Assembly (NCBI RefSeq): GCF_036311905.1
Contig: NZ_JAZDCH010000028.1
Span: 1 to 64,000 of the forward strand
DNA from: Brachybacterium sp036311905
GTDB lineage: Bacteria; Actinomycetota; Actinomycetes; Actinomycetales; Dermabacteraceae
Direction: 5' to 3'
Length of the DNA: 64,000 nucleotides
Under the pieces are notes generated by a model. That model worked only from the letters and a program-made list of their open reading frames with translations. It made no database searches and was not told where the DNA came from. Shown here in pieces: positions 50,793 to 58,795 of the stretch. The translations under genes and the position numbers were made by a program. Every line of letters begins with the position of its first letter. Within the stretch, counting starts at the first letter, position 1.

Positions 50793-50906
50793 TCAGAGGC
50801 TCGGCTGACGATGCATCATCGGCATCATCATCATGGACATCATCGCGCGCATGGCCGAGCGGACCACCCGGGGGGTGGTCTCGCGGAGCGCGGCGATCGA
50901 GGTCAT
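50793..50906 (-). CDS. Methionine-rich microprotein (37 residues)
   Basis: A small frame, MTSIAALRETTPRVVRSAM at its start and MMSMMMMPMMH near its end: 11 of its 37 residues are Met (12 of 41 from the alternative start at 50918). Third codon positions are G or C in all but two codons, as in real genes here, while the overlapping plus-strand His-rich frame fails this test. No clear ribosome site; a 9-bp hairpin (50919-50939) sits directly before the start. It follows the Cys-rich DUF1540 gene on the same strand by 67 bases. Met-rich peptides often bind Cu(I), so a metal-handling pair is possible. Existence as a protein is not certain. Confidence 0.4.
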   Translation of the reverse strand: MTSIAALRETTPRVVRSAMRAMMSMMMMPMMHRQPSL

Positions 50907-50918
50907 GGGCCAGAGCAT

Positions 50919-50939
50919 GCCGCACCGTCGCCGGTGCGG
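50919..50939. promoter_or_regulatory. Hairpin before the Met-rich microprotein
   Basis: CCGCACCG-TCG-like loop-CCGGTGCGG, 8-9 bp. It has no T-run in either direction. It could terminate the DUF1540 transcript or control entry to the microprotein start just after it. Confidence 0.4.
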
Positions 50940-50973
50940 CAAGAGGGTGTTCACATGGCGATACGCGGAGCCC

Positions 50974-51261
50974 TCAGCGGGCCTCGAAGGAGAGGCAGTC
51001 CGCGGCATCGGCCCCGGCGCCCATCCGCACGGAGTCGGCGGTGCACTCGAGGTCCCGGTTGTGCGCGCAGGCGGCGAGCTGGCAGGCGCCCACCTGGGTG
51101 ACGACCTTGCTCAGCCCGCCCTTGACGTCCAGGGGGATGAAGGTGGCGCAGCTCGAGTCGTGACCCACCGTCACGGCGAAGGCGCCGCAGGCGTGATCGT
51201 GGTTGTAGGAGCAGCCGGCGACCGAGCACTCGGTCACGCGGGGCATCTCGACGGCGGTCAT
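50974..51261 (-). CDS. DUF1540 cysteine-rich protein
   Basis: A 95-residue protein with two copies of a four-cysteine unit: CSVAGCSYNHDHACGAF...SSCATF and CQLAACAHNRDLECTAD...ADCLSF (C-x4-C-x7-C, then a fourth Cys). This is the DUF1540 pattern; the arrangement suggests two small metal sites, though the family has no proven function. The ATG at 51261 has GGAGGA upstream (GAGGAGGACCCC). TAGTCT (minus strand, about 51308-51313) is a likely -10, directly next to a 19-bp palindrome, so a repressor should control it. Confidence 0.75.
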   Translation of the reverse strand: MTAVEMPRVTECSVAGCSYNHDHACGAFAVTVGHDSSCATFIPLDVKGGLSKVVTQVGACQLAACAHNRDLECTADSVRMGAGADAADCLSFEAR

Positions 51262-51316
51262 GGGGTCCTCCTCGACGCGCGGCCCCGGAGCGGGGCCGGA
51301 TGAGGAAAGACTACGA

Positions 51317-51335
51317 GGAATGCGAAATGCATTCC
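51317..51335. promoter_or_regulatory. Operator-like palindrome before DUF1540
   Basis: GGAATGC-GAAAT-GCATTCC: perfect 7-base arms around 5 bases. On the minus strand it lies immediately upstream of the TAGTCT -10, in the -35/-10 spacer. I cannot name the regulator; a metal sensor would fit the Cys-rich product. Confidence 0.5.
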
Positions 51336-51405
51336 AGCAAGGACGGCCTTCGCGAATATCGTTCCGACGGCGAATTCAAAAATGCCGGCGTCGCGGAATT
51401 CGTCG

Positions 51406-52044
51406 TCAGTCGACCACGCCGAAGAGGCGGTCGCCCGCGTCGCCGAGGCCGGGCACGATGTAGCCCTTCTCGTTGAGCTTCTCGTCGATCGCGGCGGTCA
51501 CGACGGTGAGGTCGATCGCCGGGTCCAGCTGCTCCTCGAGCGCCTTCAGCCCCTCCGGGGCGCACAGCAGGGTCACGCAGGTGATGTCCTTCGCGCCGCG
51601 CTCGTGGAGGTACTCGCACGAGGCGATGAGGGTGTGGCCGGTGGCGAGCATCGGGTCGAGCACGAAGCACTGGCGGCCCGAGAGGTCCTCCGGGAGACGG
51701 TTCGCATAGGTGGTGACCTCGAGGGTCTCCTCGTTGCGGACCATGCCCAGAAAGCCCACTTCGGCGGTGGGCAGCAGGCGCGTGAGCCCGTCGAGCATGC
51801 CGAGGCCCGCGCGGAGGATCGGGACGACCATGGGCTTGGGGTTCGTGAGCCGCGTGCCGGTCATCCCGGTCACGGGCGTCTCGATCCGCACCGGGGCGAC
51901 GGCAACGTTGCGGGTCGCCTCGTAGGCCAGCAGGGTCACCAGCTCATCGGCGAGCTGACGGAACACCGAGGAGTGGGTGTCGCGGTTGCGGAGCACCGTG
52001 AGCTTGTGGGCGACGAGCGGATGATCGATCTCGAGAACGCGCAT
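51406..52044 (-). CDS. upp: Uracil phosphoribosyltransferase
   Basis: A 212-residue enzyme converting uracil and PRPP to UMP in pyrimidine salvage. Motifs: LAYEATRNVAVAPVRIETP in pieces, PILRAGLGMLDGLTRLLP, and the PRPP loop CFVLDPMLATGHTLIASCEYL, then a C-terminal GLGDAGDRLFGVVD. Length is normal. The ATG at 52044 follows TAGATT (plus-strand 52051-52056) by 6 bases, so the mRNA is leaderless. Divergent from the reductase-like gene with only 37 bases between. Confidence 0.95.
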   Translation of the reverse strand: MRVLEIDHPLVAHKLTVLRNRDTHSSVFRQLADELVTLLAYEATRNVAVAPVRIETPVTGMTGTRLTNPKPMVVPILRAGLGMLDGLTRLLPTAEVGFLGMVRNEETLEVTTYANRLPEDLSGRQCFVLDPMLATGHTLIASCEYLHERGAKDITCVTLLCAPEGLKALEEQLDPAIDLTVVTAAIDEKLNEKGYIVPGLGDAGDRLFGVVD

Positions 52045-52050
52045 GGGGCG

Positions 52051-52056
52051 AATCTA
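52051..52056 (-). promoter_or_regulatory. -10 box of upp
   Basis: TAGATT on the minus strand, 6 bases before the upp ATG. Confidence 0.5.
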
Positions 52057-52081
52057 CCGGAGGGCGCGGATACTGGCGGTC

Positions 52082-52645
52082 ATGACGGTCTACCGCTACT
52101 ACACCGCCACCACGCTCGACGGCTTCCTCGCCGATGAGCACGACAGCCTCGACTGGCTCCTCTCGCAGCCGACCGGCGAGCAGAGCATCCTGCCCTACGA
52201 CGACTTCCTGGCCGGGGTCGGCGCGATCGTCACCGGCCGCAGCACGTATGACTGGGTGCTCGAGCACGAGGGCGTCGTCGACGGCGCCTGGATCTACACC
52301 CAGCCCACGTTCCTGTTCACCCATCGTCCGCCCGCTGAGCGGCGGGAGGGCGTCACCGCTGTCTCCGGCGCCCCCGCGGACTTCCGCGCCGCGCTCGAGG
52401 ACGCGGCGGGCGGGAAGGACGTGTGGATCGTCGGCGGCGGGGACCTCGCCGCGGAGTTCGCCCGCGCCGGCATGCTCGACGAGGTCTTCGTCTCGATCGC
52501 CCCGGTCACCCTCGGGGCGGGCCGGCCCCTCCTCGGCGGGGCCTTCGATCTCAAGCTGCTGGAGCACGGCACCAACGGCGCCTTCCTCGAGGCGCGCTTC
52601 GCGGTGCGGGGGGAACGGGGTCGGGTCGAGGCGACAGCGCCGTGA
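52082..52645 (+). CDS. Dihydrofolate-reductase-like (RibD C-terminal domain) protein
   Basis: A 187-residue protein of the DHFR/RibD_C fold: YRYYTATTLDGFLAD, IVTGRSTYDWVL, KDVWIVGGGDLAAEFARAGMLDEVFVSI (NADPH-binding GGG and following helix) and APVTLGAGRPLL. Proteins like this are NADPH-dependent reductases of unknown substrate and should not be called folate reductase. The stop overlaps the tadA start by GTGA. The -10 region is poor (TACTGG at 52071). Confidence 0.75.
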   Translation: MTVYRYYTATTLDGFLADEHDSLDWLLSQPTGEQSILPYDDFLAGVGAIVTGRSTYDWVLEHEGVVDGAWIYTQPTFLFTHRPPAERREGVTAVSGAPADFRAALEDAAGGKDVWIVGGGDLAAEFARAGMLDEVFVSIAPVTLGAGRPLLGGAFDLKLLEHGTNGAFLEARFAVRGERGRVEATAP

Positions 52646-53115
52646 CCTCGCCCCGCACCGACGAGGAACTGATGGGCCTGGCCCTCGCCGAGGCCCGTGC
52701 CGCCGCCGACCGGGTGCCGGCCGATGTCCCCATCGGCGCCGTCGTCCTCGCGGAGGACGGCACCGTGCTCGCGTCGGCCGGGAACCGCCGGGAGGCCGAC
52801 GAGGACCCGACCGCGCACGCCGAGATCCTCGCCCTGCGGGCCGCGGCGCGCGCCACCGGGCGCTGGAACCTCTCCGGCGCCACCCTCGTCGTCACGCTCG
52901 AGCCGTGCACCATGTGCGCCGGGGCGATCGTGCTCTCGCGCGTGCAGCGGGTGGTCGTCGGCGCGATGGACCCCAAGGCCGGCGCCGCCGGCTCCCTCTA
53001 CGACCTCGTGCGCGAGCCGCGTCTGAACCACCGGGTCGAGCTCACCACGGGCGTGCGCGGGCAGGAGTGCGGGGACCTGCTGCGGGAGTTCTTCCGCGCG
53101 CGCCGCCGGCGCTGA
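52642..53115 (+). CDS. tadA: tRNA-specific adenosine deaminase
   Basis: A 157-residue zinc deaminase that converts the wobble adenosine of tRNA-Arg to inosine. Zinc and catalytic residues: H59 and E61 in PTAHAEILAL, C89 and C92 in EPCTMCAGAIV. The following RVVVGAMDPKAGAAGSLYDL and the C-terminal ECGDLLREFFRARR are standard for TadA. It starts at a GTG overlapping the reductase stop and so is translationally coupled to it. Confidence 0.9.
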   Translation: MTSPRTDEELMGLALAEARAAADRVPADVPIGAVVLAEDGTVLASAGNRREADEDPTAHAEILALRAAARATGRWNLSGATLVVTLEPCTMCAGAIVLSRVQRVVVGAMDPKAGAAGSLYDLVREPRLNHRVELTTGVRGQECGDLLREFFRARRRR

Positions 53116-53160
53116 GGTCCCGCCCGCGGGACGCCTCCGGGGCGCCCGCCGCCCGTGTCG

Positions 53161-53166
53161 TACGAT
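53161..53166 (+). promoter_or_regulatory. -10 box of the GNAT-AAA fusion gene
   Basis: TACGAT would start transcription near 53173, giving a 58-base leader before the GTG at 53231. Confidence 0.35.
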
Positions 53167-53230
53167 CCTGGCCTGTGATCCAGCTCACCGGCGGGCTCGA
53201 GGCCCCGCCGCCGAGGACAGGGGACCCGCC

Positions 53231-54535
53231 GTGGCCGCACCGATCATCCGCGAGATCCGCTCCGACGACCTGGGCCGCCTGGTCGCCCTCTGGGACGCGA
53301 CCCGCGCCGCGGACGTCAGCGAGCGGGAGCCCGTCTACGGCCTCTCCGAGGTCCTCGCCTCGGCGCAAGCCGACGTCGCCGTCGTCGCCCTCGCCGACGA
53401 GGACGGCCCGCTGCTCGGAGCCGCCGTCGGCCGCGCCGCCCACGAACAGGGCTGGATCGTCTACCTCGGCGTCCACCCGGACCACCGGGACGGCGACCTG
53501 GGCCGCACGCTCCTGGACGCCCTCGAGCGGCGCCTCGCCCTGAGCGGCATCGCGACCCTGTGCAGCCTCGTCCCCGCGGACGACCCGCTCGCGCGGGACG
53601 TGCTCGCGGGCGCCGGCTTCACGCTCGAGCACGAGCTGCGCTACGCCGAGCGCCGCATCCCCGTCCAGGCGCGGGACCTCGCCCTGCTGCGCGAGCTCGG
53701 CGGCCGGATCCTGCCCCGCGGCGCCTGGGACGCCGTGGGCGGCATGACCGCGGAGAAGGAGCTGCTCGAGCGCCGGCTCGTCATGCCGCTCTCGCAGCCC
53801 GAGGTCGCCGAGCGCTTCGGCGTGGTGCCGCCGCGGGCCGTGGTGCTCTTCGGCCCGCCGGGGACCGGCAAGACCACCTTCGCGAAGGCCGTCGCCTCCC
53901 GCCTGCAGTGGCCCTTCGTCGAGGTGTTCCCCTCGCGGCTCGGCGGCGACCCGGCCGGTCTCGCCTCCGCCCTGCGCGAGACCTTCTCGCGGATCTCCGA
54001 GCTCGAGAAGGCCGTCGTCTTCATCGACGAGGTCGAGGAGATCGCCTCCCACCGCAAGGGCGACCCGCCCTCGCCCACGCAGGGCGTGACCAACGAGCTG
54101 CTGAAGATCATCCCCGCCGTGCGCGACCAGGACGACCGCCTGCTGATCTGCGCCACGAACTTCATCCGCTCCCTGGACAGCGCCCTGCTGCGCCACGGCC
54201 GCTTCGACTACGTGCTGCCCATCGGCCTGCCCGACGCCGCCGCCCGCCACGCGATCTGGGGCCGCTACGTGCCGCCCGCGGCCGCCGCCGAGGTGGACCT
54301 CGAGGCGCTCGTCGCGGCGAGCGAGGGCCTCACCCCCGCGGACATCGAGCACGGCGCCCGCCGTGCCGCCCAGCGTGCCTTCGAGCGGGCCGTCGAGGCG
54401 CCGTCCGACGGCGAGCAGGGGTCCGGCCCGTCGACCGCGGACTACCTCGAGGCGCTCTCCGGCCTCCGCCCGACCGTGAGCGCGGAGGTCGTCTCCGACT
54501 TCTTCGAGGACATCGAGGCGCTCGGCCGGCTGTAG
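53231..54535 (+). CDS. GNAT acetyltransferase fused to an AAA+ ATPase
   Basis: A 434-residue two-domain protein. Residues 1-145 are a GNAT domain: IREIRSDDLGRLVALWDATR at the start and YLGVHPDHRDGDLGRTLLDAL with the acetyl-CoA-binding loop (about 78-97). Residues ~165-420 are an AAA+ domain of the classical FtsH/26S/VPS4-like kind: FGPPGTGKTTFAKA (Walker A, 208-216), VVFIDEVEEIA (Walker B), CATNFIRSLDSALLRHGRFDYVLPI (second region of homology with the Arg fingers) and a C-terminal helical lid. GTG start, weak GGGGAC ribosome site. How acetyl transfer and ATP-driven remodelling combine is unknown; the AAA part may unfold or present substrates. Confidence 0.75.
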   Translation: MAAPIIREIRSDDLGRLVALWDATRAADVSEREPVYGLSEVLASAQADVAVVALADEDGPLLGAAVGRAAHEQGWIVYLGVHPDHRDGDLGRTLLDALERRLALSGIATLCSLVPADDPLARDVLAGAGFTLEHELRYAERRIPVQARDLALLRELGGRILPRGAWDAVGGMTAEKELLERRLVMPLSQPEVAERFGVVPPRAVVLFGPPGTGKTTFAKAVASRLQWPFVEVFPSRLGGDPAGLASALRETFSRISELEKAVVFIDEVEEIASHRKGDPPSPTQGVTNELLKIIPAVRDQDDRLLICATNFIRSLDSALLRHGRFDYVLPIGLPDAAARHAIWGRYVPPAAAAEVDLEALVAASEGLTPADIEHGARRAAQRAFERAVEAPSDGEQGSGPSTADYLEALSGLRPTVSAEVVSDFFEDIEALGRL

Positions 54536-54546
54536 CGCCGCCGGCC

Positions 54547-55170
54547 TCAGATCCAGCCGTGCCGGCGGGCGATCGCAGCGGCCTCGTGCCGGTTCGCCGC
54601 CTGCAGCTTCGCCTGCGCGCTCGAGAGGTAGTTGCGCACCGTCCCCTCGGCGAGGTGCGCGCGGCGGGCGATCTGCTCGACCGGGGCGCCGTCGGCCGCG
54701 TACTCGAGGACGTCCGCCTCGCGCGGGGTGAGCGGCGAGTCGCCCGAGGAGATCGTCTCCGCGGCGAGCTCGGGGTCGATCGCCCGGCGGCCCGCGGCGA
54801 CGGTCCGCACCGCGGCGGCGAGCTCCGCGGCGGCGGCGGTCTTGGGCAGGAAGCCCAGCACCCCCTCGACGAGGGCGCGCTTGAGATAGCCGGGCCGCGC
54901 GTGCGAGGTCACGACCAGCACCCGCGTGGCAGGGGAGACCGTCGCGACCCGCCGCGCGAGCTCGAGGCCGTCGCCGTCGGGCATCTGCAGGTCCAGCAGC
55001 GCCACCTGCGGCTGCAGGCGTCGTGCGAGCTCCTCGCCCTCGGCGCAGCTCGACGCCTCGCCGACCACGTCGAGATCCTCCTCGAGCGAGAGCATCGTGG
55101 CGAGCGCCGAGCGGATCAGGTGCTCGTCGTCGACCAGGACCACCGTGGTCCTCGCGGTCCGCTCGGTCAT
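54547..55170 (-). CDS. NarL/LuxR-family response regulator
   Basis: A 207-residue regulator. Receiver: VLVDDEHLIRSAL (acidic pair), phosphorylation site D60 in VALLDLQMPDGDG, VVTSHARPGYLKRALVEG and FLPKTA (Lys). LuxR-type helix-turn-helix: LTPREADVLEYAADGAPVEQIA and GTVRNYLSSAQAKLQAANR. This is the DesR-like branch. Its start overlaps the kinase stop by ATGA. An ABC-2 drug/lipid exporter lies upstream on the same strand, the usual partner of this kind of system. Confidence 0.9.
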   Translation of the reverse strand: MTERTARTTVVLVDDEHLIRSALATMLSLEEDLDVVGEASSCAEGEELARRLQPQVALLDLQMPDGDGLELARRVATVSPATRVLVVTSHARPGYLKRALVEGVLGFLPKTAAAAELAAAVRTVAAGRRAIDPELAAETISSGDSPLTPREADVLEYAADGAPVEQIARRAHLAEGTVRNYLSSAQAKLQAANRHEAAAIARRHGWI

Positions 55171-56378
55171 CGCGTCTCCTCCTCGGTGGTCCCCGTGAAC
55201 GCGGCGCGGAGGGCGAAGCGCTCGCCCTCGCGGCCCGCGGTGATGCTCGCCCTCTCGCCGAAGCGCTCGCGCAGGCCCGTGATCCCACTGCCCTCCACGT
55301 GCTCCTCCAGTCCGTGCCGCTCCGGCTGCGGACGCAGCCCGTCGTTGTCGACCTCGACGCCCTCGGCGCCCAGGCGGATCCGCACCGATCGCGCGTCCGC
55401 ATGGCGCAGCACGTTCGTGCCGCCCTCGCGCAGCACCCAGGCGGCGGGCTCCGCGAGCGCGGCGGGGACGTCCTCCGCCCCGCCGAGCACCGTCACCGAC
55501 GCCCCGGCCGAGCGGAGCAGCGACACCGTGCCCCGCAGCTCGGCGGCGAGGTCCACCTCGCGGTACCCGCGCACGAGCGCCCGCGTCTCGGCGAGGGAGC
55601 CGCGGGCGATCCGGGCCACCTCCCGGCTGTGCTCGGCCGCCCGCGGATCGCCCCGCTCGACCAGCTGGGCGACGAGCTCCCCGGTCACGGCGATCGCCGA
55701 GAGGTCCCGGCCGGTGACGTCGTGCAGGTCGCGGGCGAAGCGCAGCCGCTCCTCGGCGACCGCGAGCCGCGACTGCGCGACCCGGGCGAGGTCCAGCTCG
55801 CGCACCAGGGCGGCGAGCCACAGGGAGCTGCGGCACGCGCCCACGAGACTCGTGAGCACGAGCGCGAGGATCACCGCGGCGAACAGCGAGAGGCCCAGCG
55901 GCACCATGAGCAGGGCCGCCGCGGTGATCGCGCCGCCCGCCCAGGTCCACGGGACGCGCAGGGCGAGCGTCGAGACCCCGCCGATCACGCACCCCACCGC
56001 CACGTTCACCGTCGTCGCGCCGAGGGCGAGGACCACGAGCGAGGCGACCGCGGGGAGAACGGGCAGGACCAGGGTGTGCAGCGGGCCGCGCATCCAGCCC
56101 ACGGCGGGGAGGGAGCCGGCCGGGCCGGGAGCGGCGGGGCGCCGGGCCCAGGCGGCCGTCACCTGCCACCCGGCCACGCTGCAGAGCACGGTCGAGACCC
56201 CCACCAGGGCGAGGGTCGTGACGGTCCCGGGGACGCCCTCGCCGGCCGCGCGGAGGAAGAGCGCGGCGAGCGCCGGGATGGAGCCGACCAGGAGCGCGAC
56301 GGACCAGATGGTGTAGTCGCGGAACACCTCCCACGGCCGCCCGACGCCCGGCGCCTTCCCCTCGATCGTCCCCGTCAT
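55167..56378 (-). CDS. Sensor histidine kinase, NarL-partner (DesK-like)
   Basis: A 403-residue membrane kinase (an earlier ATG at 56387 adds 3 residues but leaves no room for the GAGAGG ribosome site). Four or five membrane helices fill the first ~180 residues with very short outer loops, so it probably senses within the membrane. HisKA_3: ERLRFARDLHDVTGRDLSAI (phosphorylated H219). HATPase_c: REGGTNVLRHADARSVRI and GSGITGLRERFGERASI. DesK-type kinases sense membrane order or cell-wall drugs. Coupled to the response regulator by ATGA. Confidence 0.85.
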   Translation of the reverse strand: MTGTIEGKAPGVGRPWEVFRDYTIWSVALLVGSIPALAALFLRAAGEGVPGTVTTLALVGVSTVLCSVAGWQVTAAWARRPAAPGPAGSLPAVGWMRGPLHTLVLPVLPAVASLVVLALGATTVNVAVGCVIGGVSTLALRVPWTWAGGAITAAALLMVPLGLSLFAAVILALVLTSLVGACRSSLWLAALVRELDLARVAQSRLAVAEERLRFARDLHDVTGRDLSAIAVTGELVAQLVERGDPRAAEHSREVARIARGSLAETRALVRGYREVDLAAELRGTVSLLRSAGASVTVLGGAEDVPAALAEPAAWVLREGGTNVLRHADARSVRIRLGAEGVEVDNDGLRPQPERHGLEEHVEGSGITGLRERFGERASITAGREGERFALRAAFTGTTEEETR

Positions 56379-56426
56379 GACGGTCATCCTCTCAGGTCAG
56401 GCGGTCTGCAGGCGTTCCGGGCCGGA

Positions 56427-57167
56427 TCAGCCGCGCGGCTCCCAGCGCATCTCCCGCCGCACCGCCCACAGGCCGAGCACGAGCCAGGCGACGAGCACGC
56501 CGAAGGGCTTCAGTGCCGCGGACCACGGATCCTCCGCGAGCCAGCCGAGCTGGAGCAGGTCGTCCATCGCGGCGGAGGGGACGAGGGAGATCGCCCGCTG
56601 CGCCACCTCGGGCAGGCCGTCCGTGGGGATCGCGCCGGCGCCGATCACGAGCAGGGCGATCACGGGCAGGGAGGTCACGCCCGCCGCCTCGACGGTGCGG
56701 GTGCGGTTCGCGGTGAGCAGGGCGAGCGGCACCATGACGAGCGCGCCCGCGGCGATCCCGGCGATGACGAGCACCGGCCGCTCGGGCAGCGGCAGGTCCA
56801 TGAGCACGATCGCGAGCACGGTCATGAGCACGGTCATGACGGCGGCGATCGCGAGCGCGGGCACGGCGGCCGCGGCGAGCACGGTCGCGTCGGACGCCTC
56901 GCCGGTGCGCAGGCGCTTCAGCACGAGCTCCTGGCGCCGCGCGACGTAGGTGGAGAGCAGGTTGTAGTAGACGATGAACACGAGCGCGATGACGAACTGG
57001 GCGCCCAGCAGGGGGATCAGCTGGGCGGGCGCGAGCTGCTGGTCCTTCAGCAGCGCGGCGAAGAAGACCGTGATCGCGGGCGGGAACGCGAGGGCGAGGA
57101 AGAGCTGGGTGCGGTTGCGCACCAGGAGCGTGAGCTCGGCGCGGGAGAGGCCGACGATGGCGGGCAT
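56427..57167 (-). CDS. ABC-2 type exporter permease
   Basis: A 246-residue protein with six predicted helices. The N-terminus ELTLLVRNRTQLFLALAFPPAI is the amphipathic elbow and helix 1 of ABC-2 permeases; SLVPSAAMDDLLQLGW near 205 is the usual LPxxx(L)-like late motif region. It pairs with the ATPase 29 bases upstream on the same strand. With the DesKR-like pair this forms a drug- or lipid-responsive exporter locus. GGAAGGAC precedes the ATG. Confidence 0.8.
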   Translation of the reverse strand: MPAIVGLSRAELTLLVRNRTQLFLALAFPPAITVFFAALLKDQQLAPAQLIPLLGAQFVIALVFIVYYNLLSTYVARRQELVLKRLRTGEASDATVLAAAAVPALAIAAVMTVLMTVLAIVLMDLPLPERPVLVIAGIAAGALVMVPLALLTANRTRTVEAAGVTSLPVIALLVIGAGAIPTDGLPEVAQRAISLVPSAAMDDLLQLGWLAEDPWSAALKPFGVLVAWLVLGLWAVRREMRWEPRG

Positions 57168-57196
57168 GGGAGGTCCTTCCGTGGGTGGGGCGGGGG

Positions 57197-58108
57197 TCAG
57201 GAGGCGAGGGTGAGGAACACGGACTCGAGGCTCGCGGCGCGCGCGTCGAGGCCGCGCAGCGGGACCTGCTCCGCGCGGGACCAGGTGAGCAGCGTGTGGA
57301 GGTCATCGGCGAGGGACTCGGTGGAGACCTCGAGCCGGCCGCCGCGCAGCACGGCCTCCCCGTGCAGCGGCGGCGGGAGCGGGGCGTCCTCGGGGAGGTC
57401 GGCGCGGATCCGAGAGGGATGCCCGGCGACGACCTCGTCGACCGTGCCCTCGCGGACGATCCGGCCCTGGTGCATGATCGCGAGCCGGTCCGCGAGGGAC
57501 TCCGCCTCGTCGAGGTAGTGGGTCGTGAGCACGATCGTGGTGCCCTGCTCCTTGAGACCGCGCACGAGCTCCCAGGCACGGGAGCGGGACTCGGGGTCCA
57601 GGCCCGTGGTGGGCTCGTCGAGGAAGAGCAGCTCGGGGTCCCCGGCGATCGCGCAGGCCAGGTCGAGGCGTCGCACCTCGCCGCCGGAGAGGGAGGAGAT
57701 GCGGGTCCCGGCGCGGTGGGTGAGGTCGACGGCGGCCAGCAGCTCGCCGACGGGGCGCGGCGCGGAGAGCGTCGAGGTCCACATGCGCAGCGCCTCCGCG
57801 GCCGTGAGGTCCGCGGGGAAGCCGCCGCTCTGCAGCATGAGGCCCTGGCGGGGGCGCACCGCGCGGCGGTCCTGCACGGGATCCATGCCGAGGACGCTCA
57901 CGGTGCCGGCGCTCGCCGGGGCGAGGCCCTCGAGCACCTCGAGGGTCGAGGTCTTCCCGGCGCCGTTGGTGCCGAGCAGGGCGAAGAGCTCGCCGCGGCG
58001 GACCTCGAGGTCGATGCCGTCGACGGCGGTGTAGGCGGAGGCGCCGCGGCCGTAGCGGCGGGTGAGCCCCCTGGCGGAGAGGACGGGGTCTGCGGTGCTG
58101 TTCGTCAT
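57197..58108 (-). CDS. ABC transporter ATP-binding protein (DrrA-like)
   Basis: A 303-residue ATPase. Walker A GTNGAGKTSTLEVL, Q-loop MLQSGGFPADLTAAE, signature SSLSGGEVRRLDLA, Walker B LLFLDEPTTGLDPESR and switch LTTHYLDEAESLADR are all intact. A ~85-residue C-terminal extension follows, as in DrrA/DrrB-type daunorubicin exporters. Together with the downstream permease it should export hydrophobic compounds. GGAAGG precedes the ATG. Confidence 0.85.
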   Translation of the reverse strand: MTNSTADPVLSARGLTRRYGRGASAYTAVDGIDLEVRRGELFALLGTNGAGKTSTLEVLEGLAPASAGTVSVLGMDPVQDRRAVRPRQGLMLQSGGFPADLTAAEALRMWTSTLSAPRPVGELLAAVDLTHRAGTRISSLSGGEVRRLDLACAIAGDPELLFLDEPTTGLDPESRSRAWELVRGLKEQGTTIVLTTHYLDEAESLADRLAIMHQGRIVREGTVDEVVAGHPSRIRADLPEDAPLPPPLHGEAVLRGGRLEVSTESLADDLHTLLTWSRAEQVPLRGLDARAASLESVFLTLAS

Positions 58109-58198
58109 GGGGACCAGCCTTCCGTCGCGGGCGGCGGGGCGGCAGGGCGCCCGGTCATCGGCTCCGGTGCGATCCTCACGCCCCGGTCATGACATTCC

Positions 58199-58711
58199 TC
58201 AGGTCGCGGCGTACAGCGCCCGGAAGTGGTCGCAGCGGCCGGGCACGTAGTCCGGCTCGAAGGCGATCGCCGCCACGTCGGCGCCGGTGCGGGCGGCGAC
58301 CAGGCGGTCGAGGTAGAACTCCCAGCCGGGGCCGATCATCGCGGCCTCCTCGGCCTCGTCGACCTGCTGCAGCAGCGTCACGGCGGCACCCGCGCCGGCC
58401 TCCTCGACGCGCAGCTCGAGCACCCAGCGCATGTCGCCCTCACCGGTCTCGAGCAGCAGACGGCGCGGCGCCTCGCAGGCGAGCACGCGGGCGCTCATCC
58501 GCGGCTGCCCCTCCTCGGCGAGCATCTGCACCTCGATGCCCGTGACCGTGTCCCCGCGCCAGGTCCCGAACCAGGTCGCGGTGAGGGCGGGGTCCGTGAG
58601 CGCCGCCCAGGCGCCGGTGACGGTGTCCGGGAGGAGACGGCGGATCGCGAGGCGGCCGTCCGCGGCGCGGGTCGCGGAGGGGCCGTCGGCGGGGAGTGAC
58701 GGGGTGCTCAT
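58199..58711 (-). CDS. SRPBCC/START-like (AHSA1-type) protein
   Basis: A 170-residue single-domain protein. LAIRRLLPDTVTGAWAALTDPALTATWFG is the strand-helix-helix opening of the AHSA1 subgroup, and TLLQQVDEAEEAAMIGPGWEFYLDRLVAA is the long C-terminal helix covering the cavity. Such proteins bind hydrophobic ligands; the ligand is unknown. TACGCT (plus-strand 58718-58723) is 6 bases before the ATG, so it is leaderless. Confidence 0.75.
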   Translation of the reverse strand: MSTPSLPADGPSATRAADGRLAIRRLLPDTVTGAWAALTDPALTATWFGTWRGDTVTGIEVQMLAEEGQPRMSARVLACEAPRRLLLETGEGDMRWVLELRVEEAGAGAAVTLLQQVDEAEEAAMIGPGWEFYLDRLVAARTGADVAAIAFEPDYVPGRCDHFRALYAAT

Positions 58712-58717
58712 GCGCGG

Positions 58718-58723
58718 AGCGTA
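58718..58723 (-). promoter_or_regulatory. -10 box of the SRPBCC gene
   Basis: TACGCT on the minus strand, 6 bases before the ATG at 58711. Confidence 0.45.
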
Positions 58724-58795
58724 GTCCTGTGAACTTCGTTTCTCCGTATGAACAGGGGTGCCGGAAAGGGGTGCTTGGATGTTTCACTGCCTGAC

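Noticed and set aside
50811..51101. Plus-strand His-rich frame (MHHRHHHHGHH at its start)
   Set aside because: The His codons are CAT, against local usage, and the rest is antisense to the DUF1540 gene; the minus-strand Met-rich frame fits codon usage better.
51300..51467. Small plus-strand frame starting MRKDYEECEM
   Set aside because: Runs into the antisense of upp, has mixed third positions and no ribosome site.
52082..52645. Calling this gene folA
   Set aside because: It belongs to the RibD-C/DHFR-like group and lacks the folate-binding pattern of true dihydrofolate reductase.
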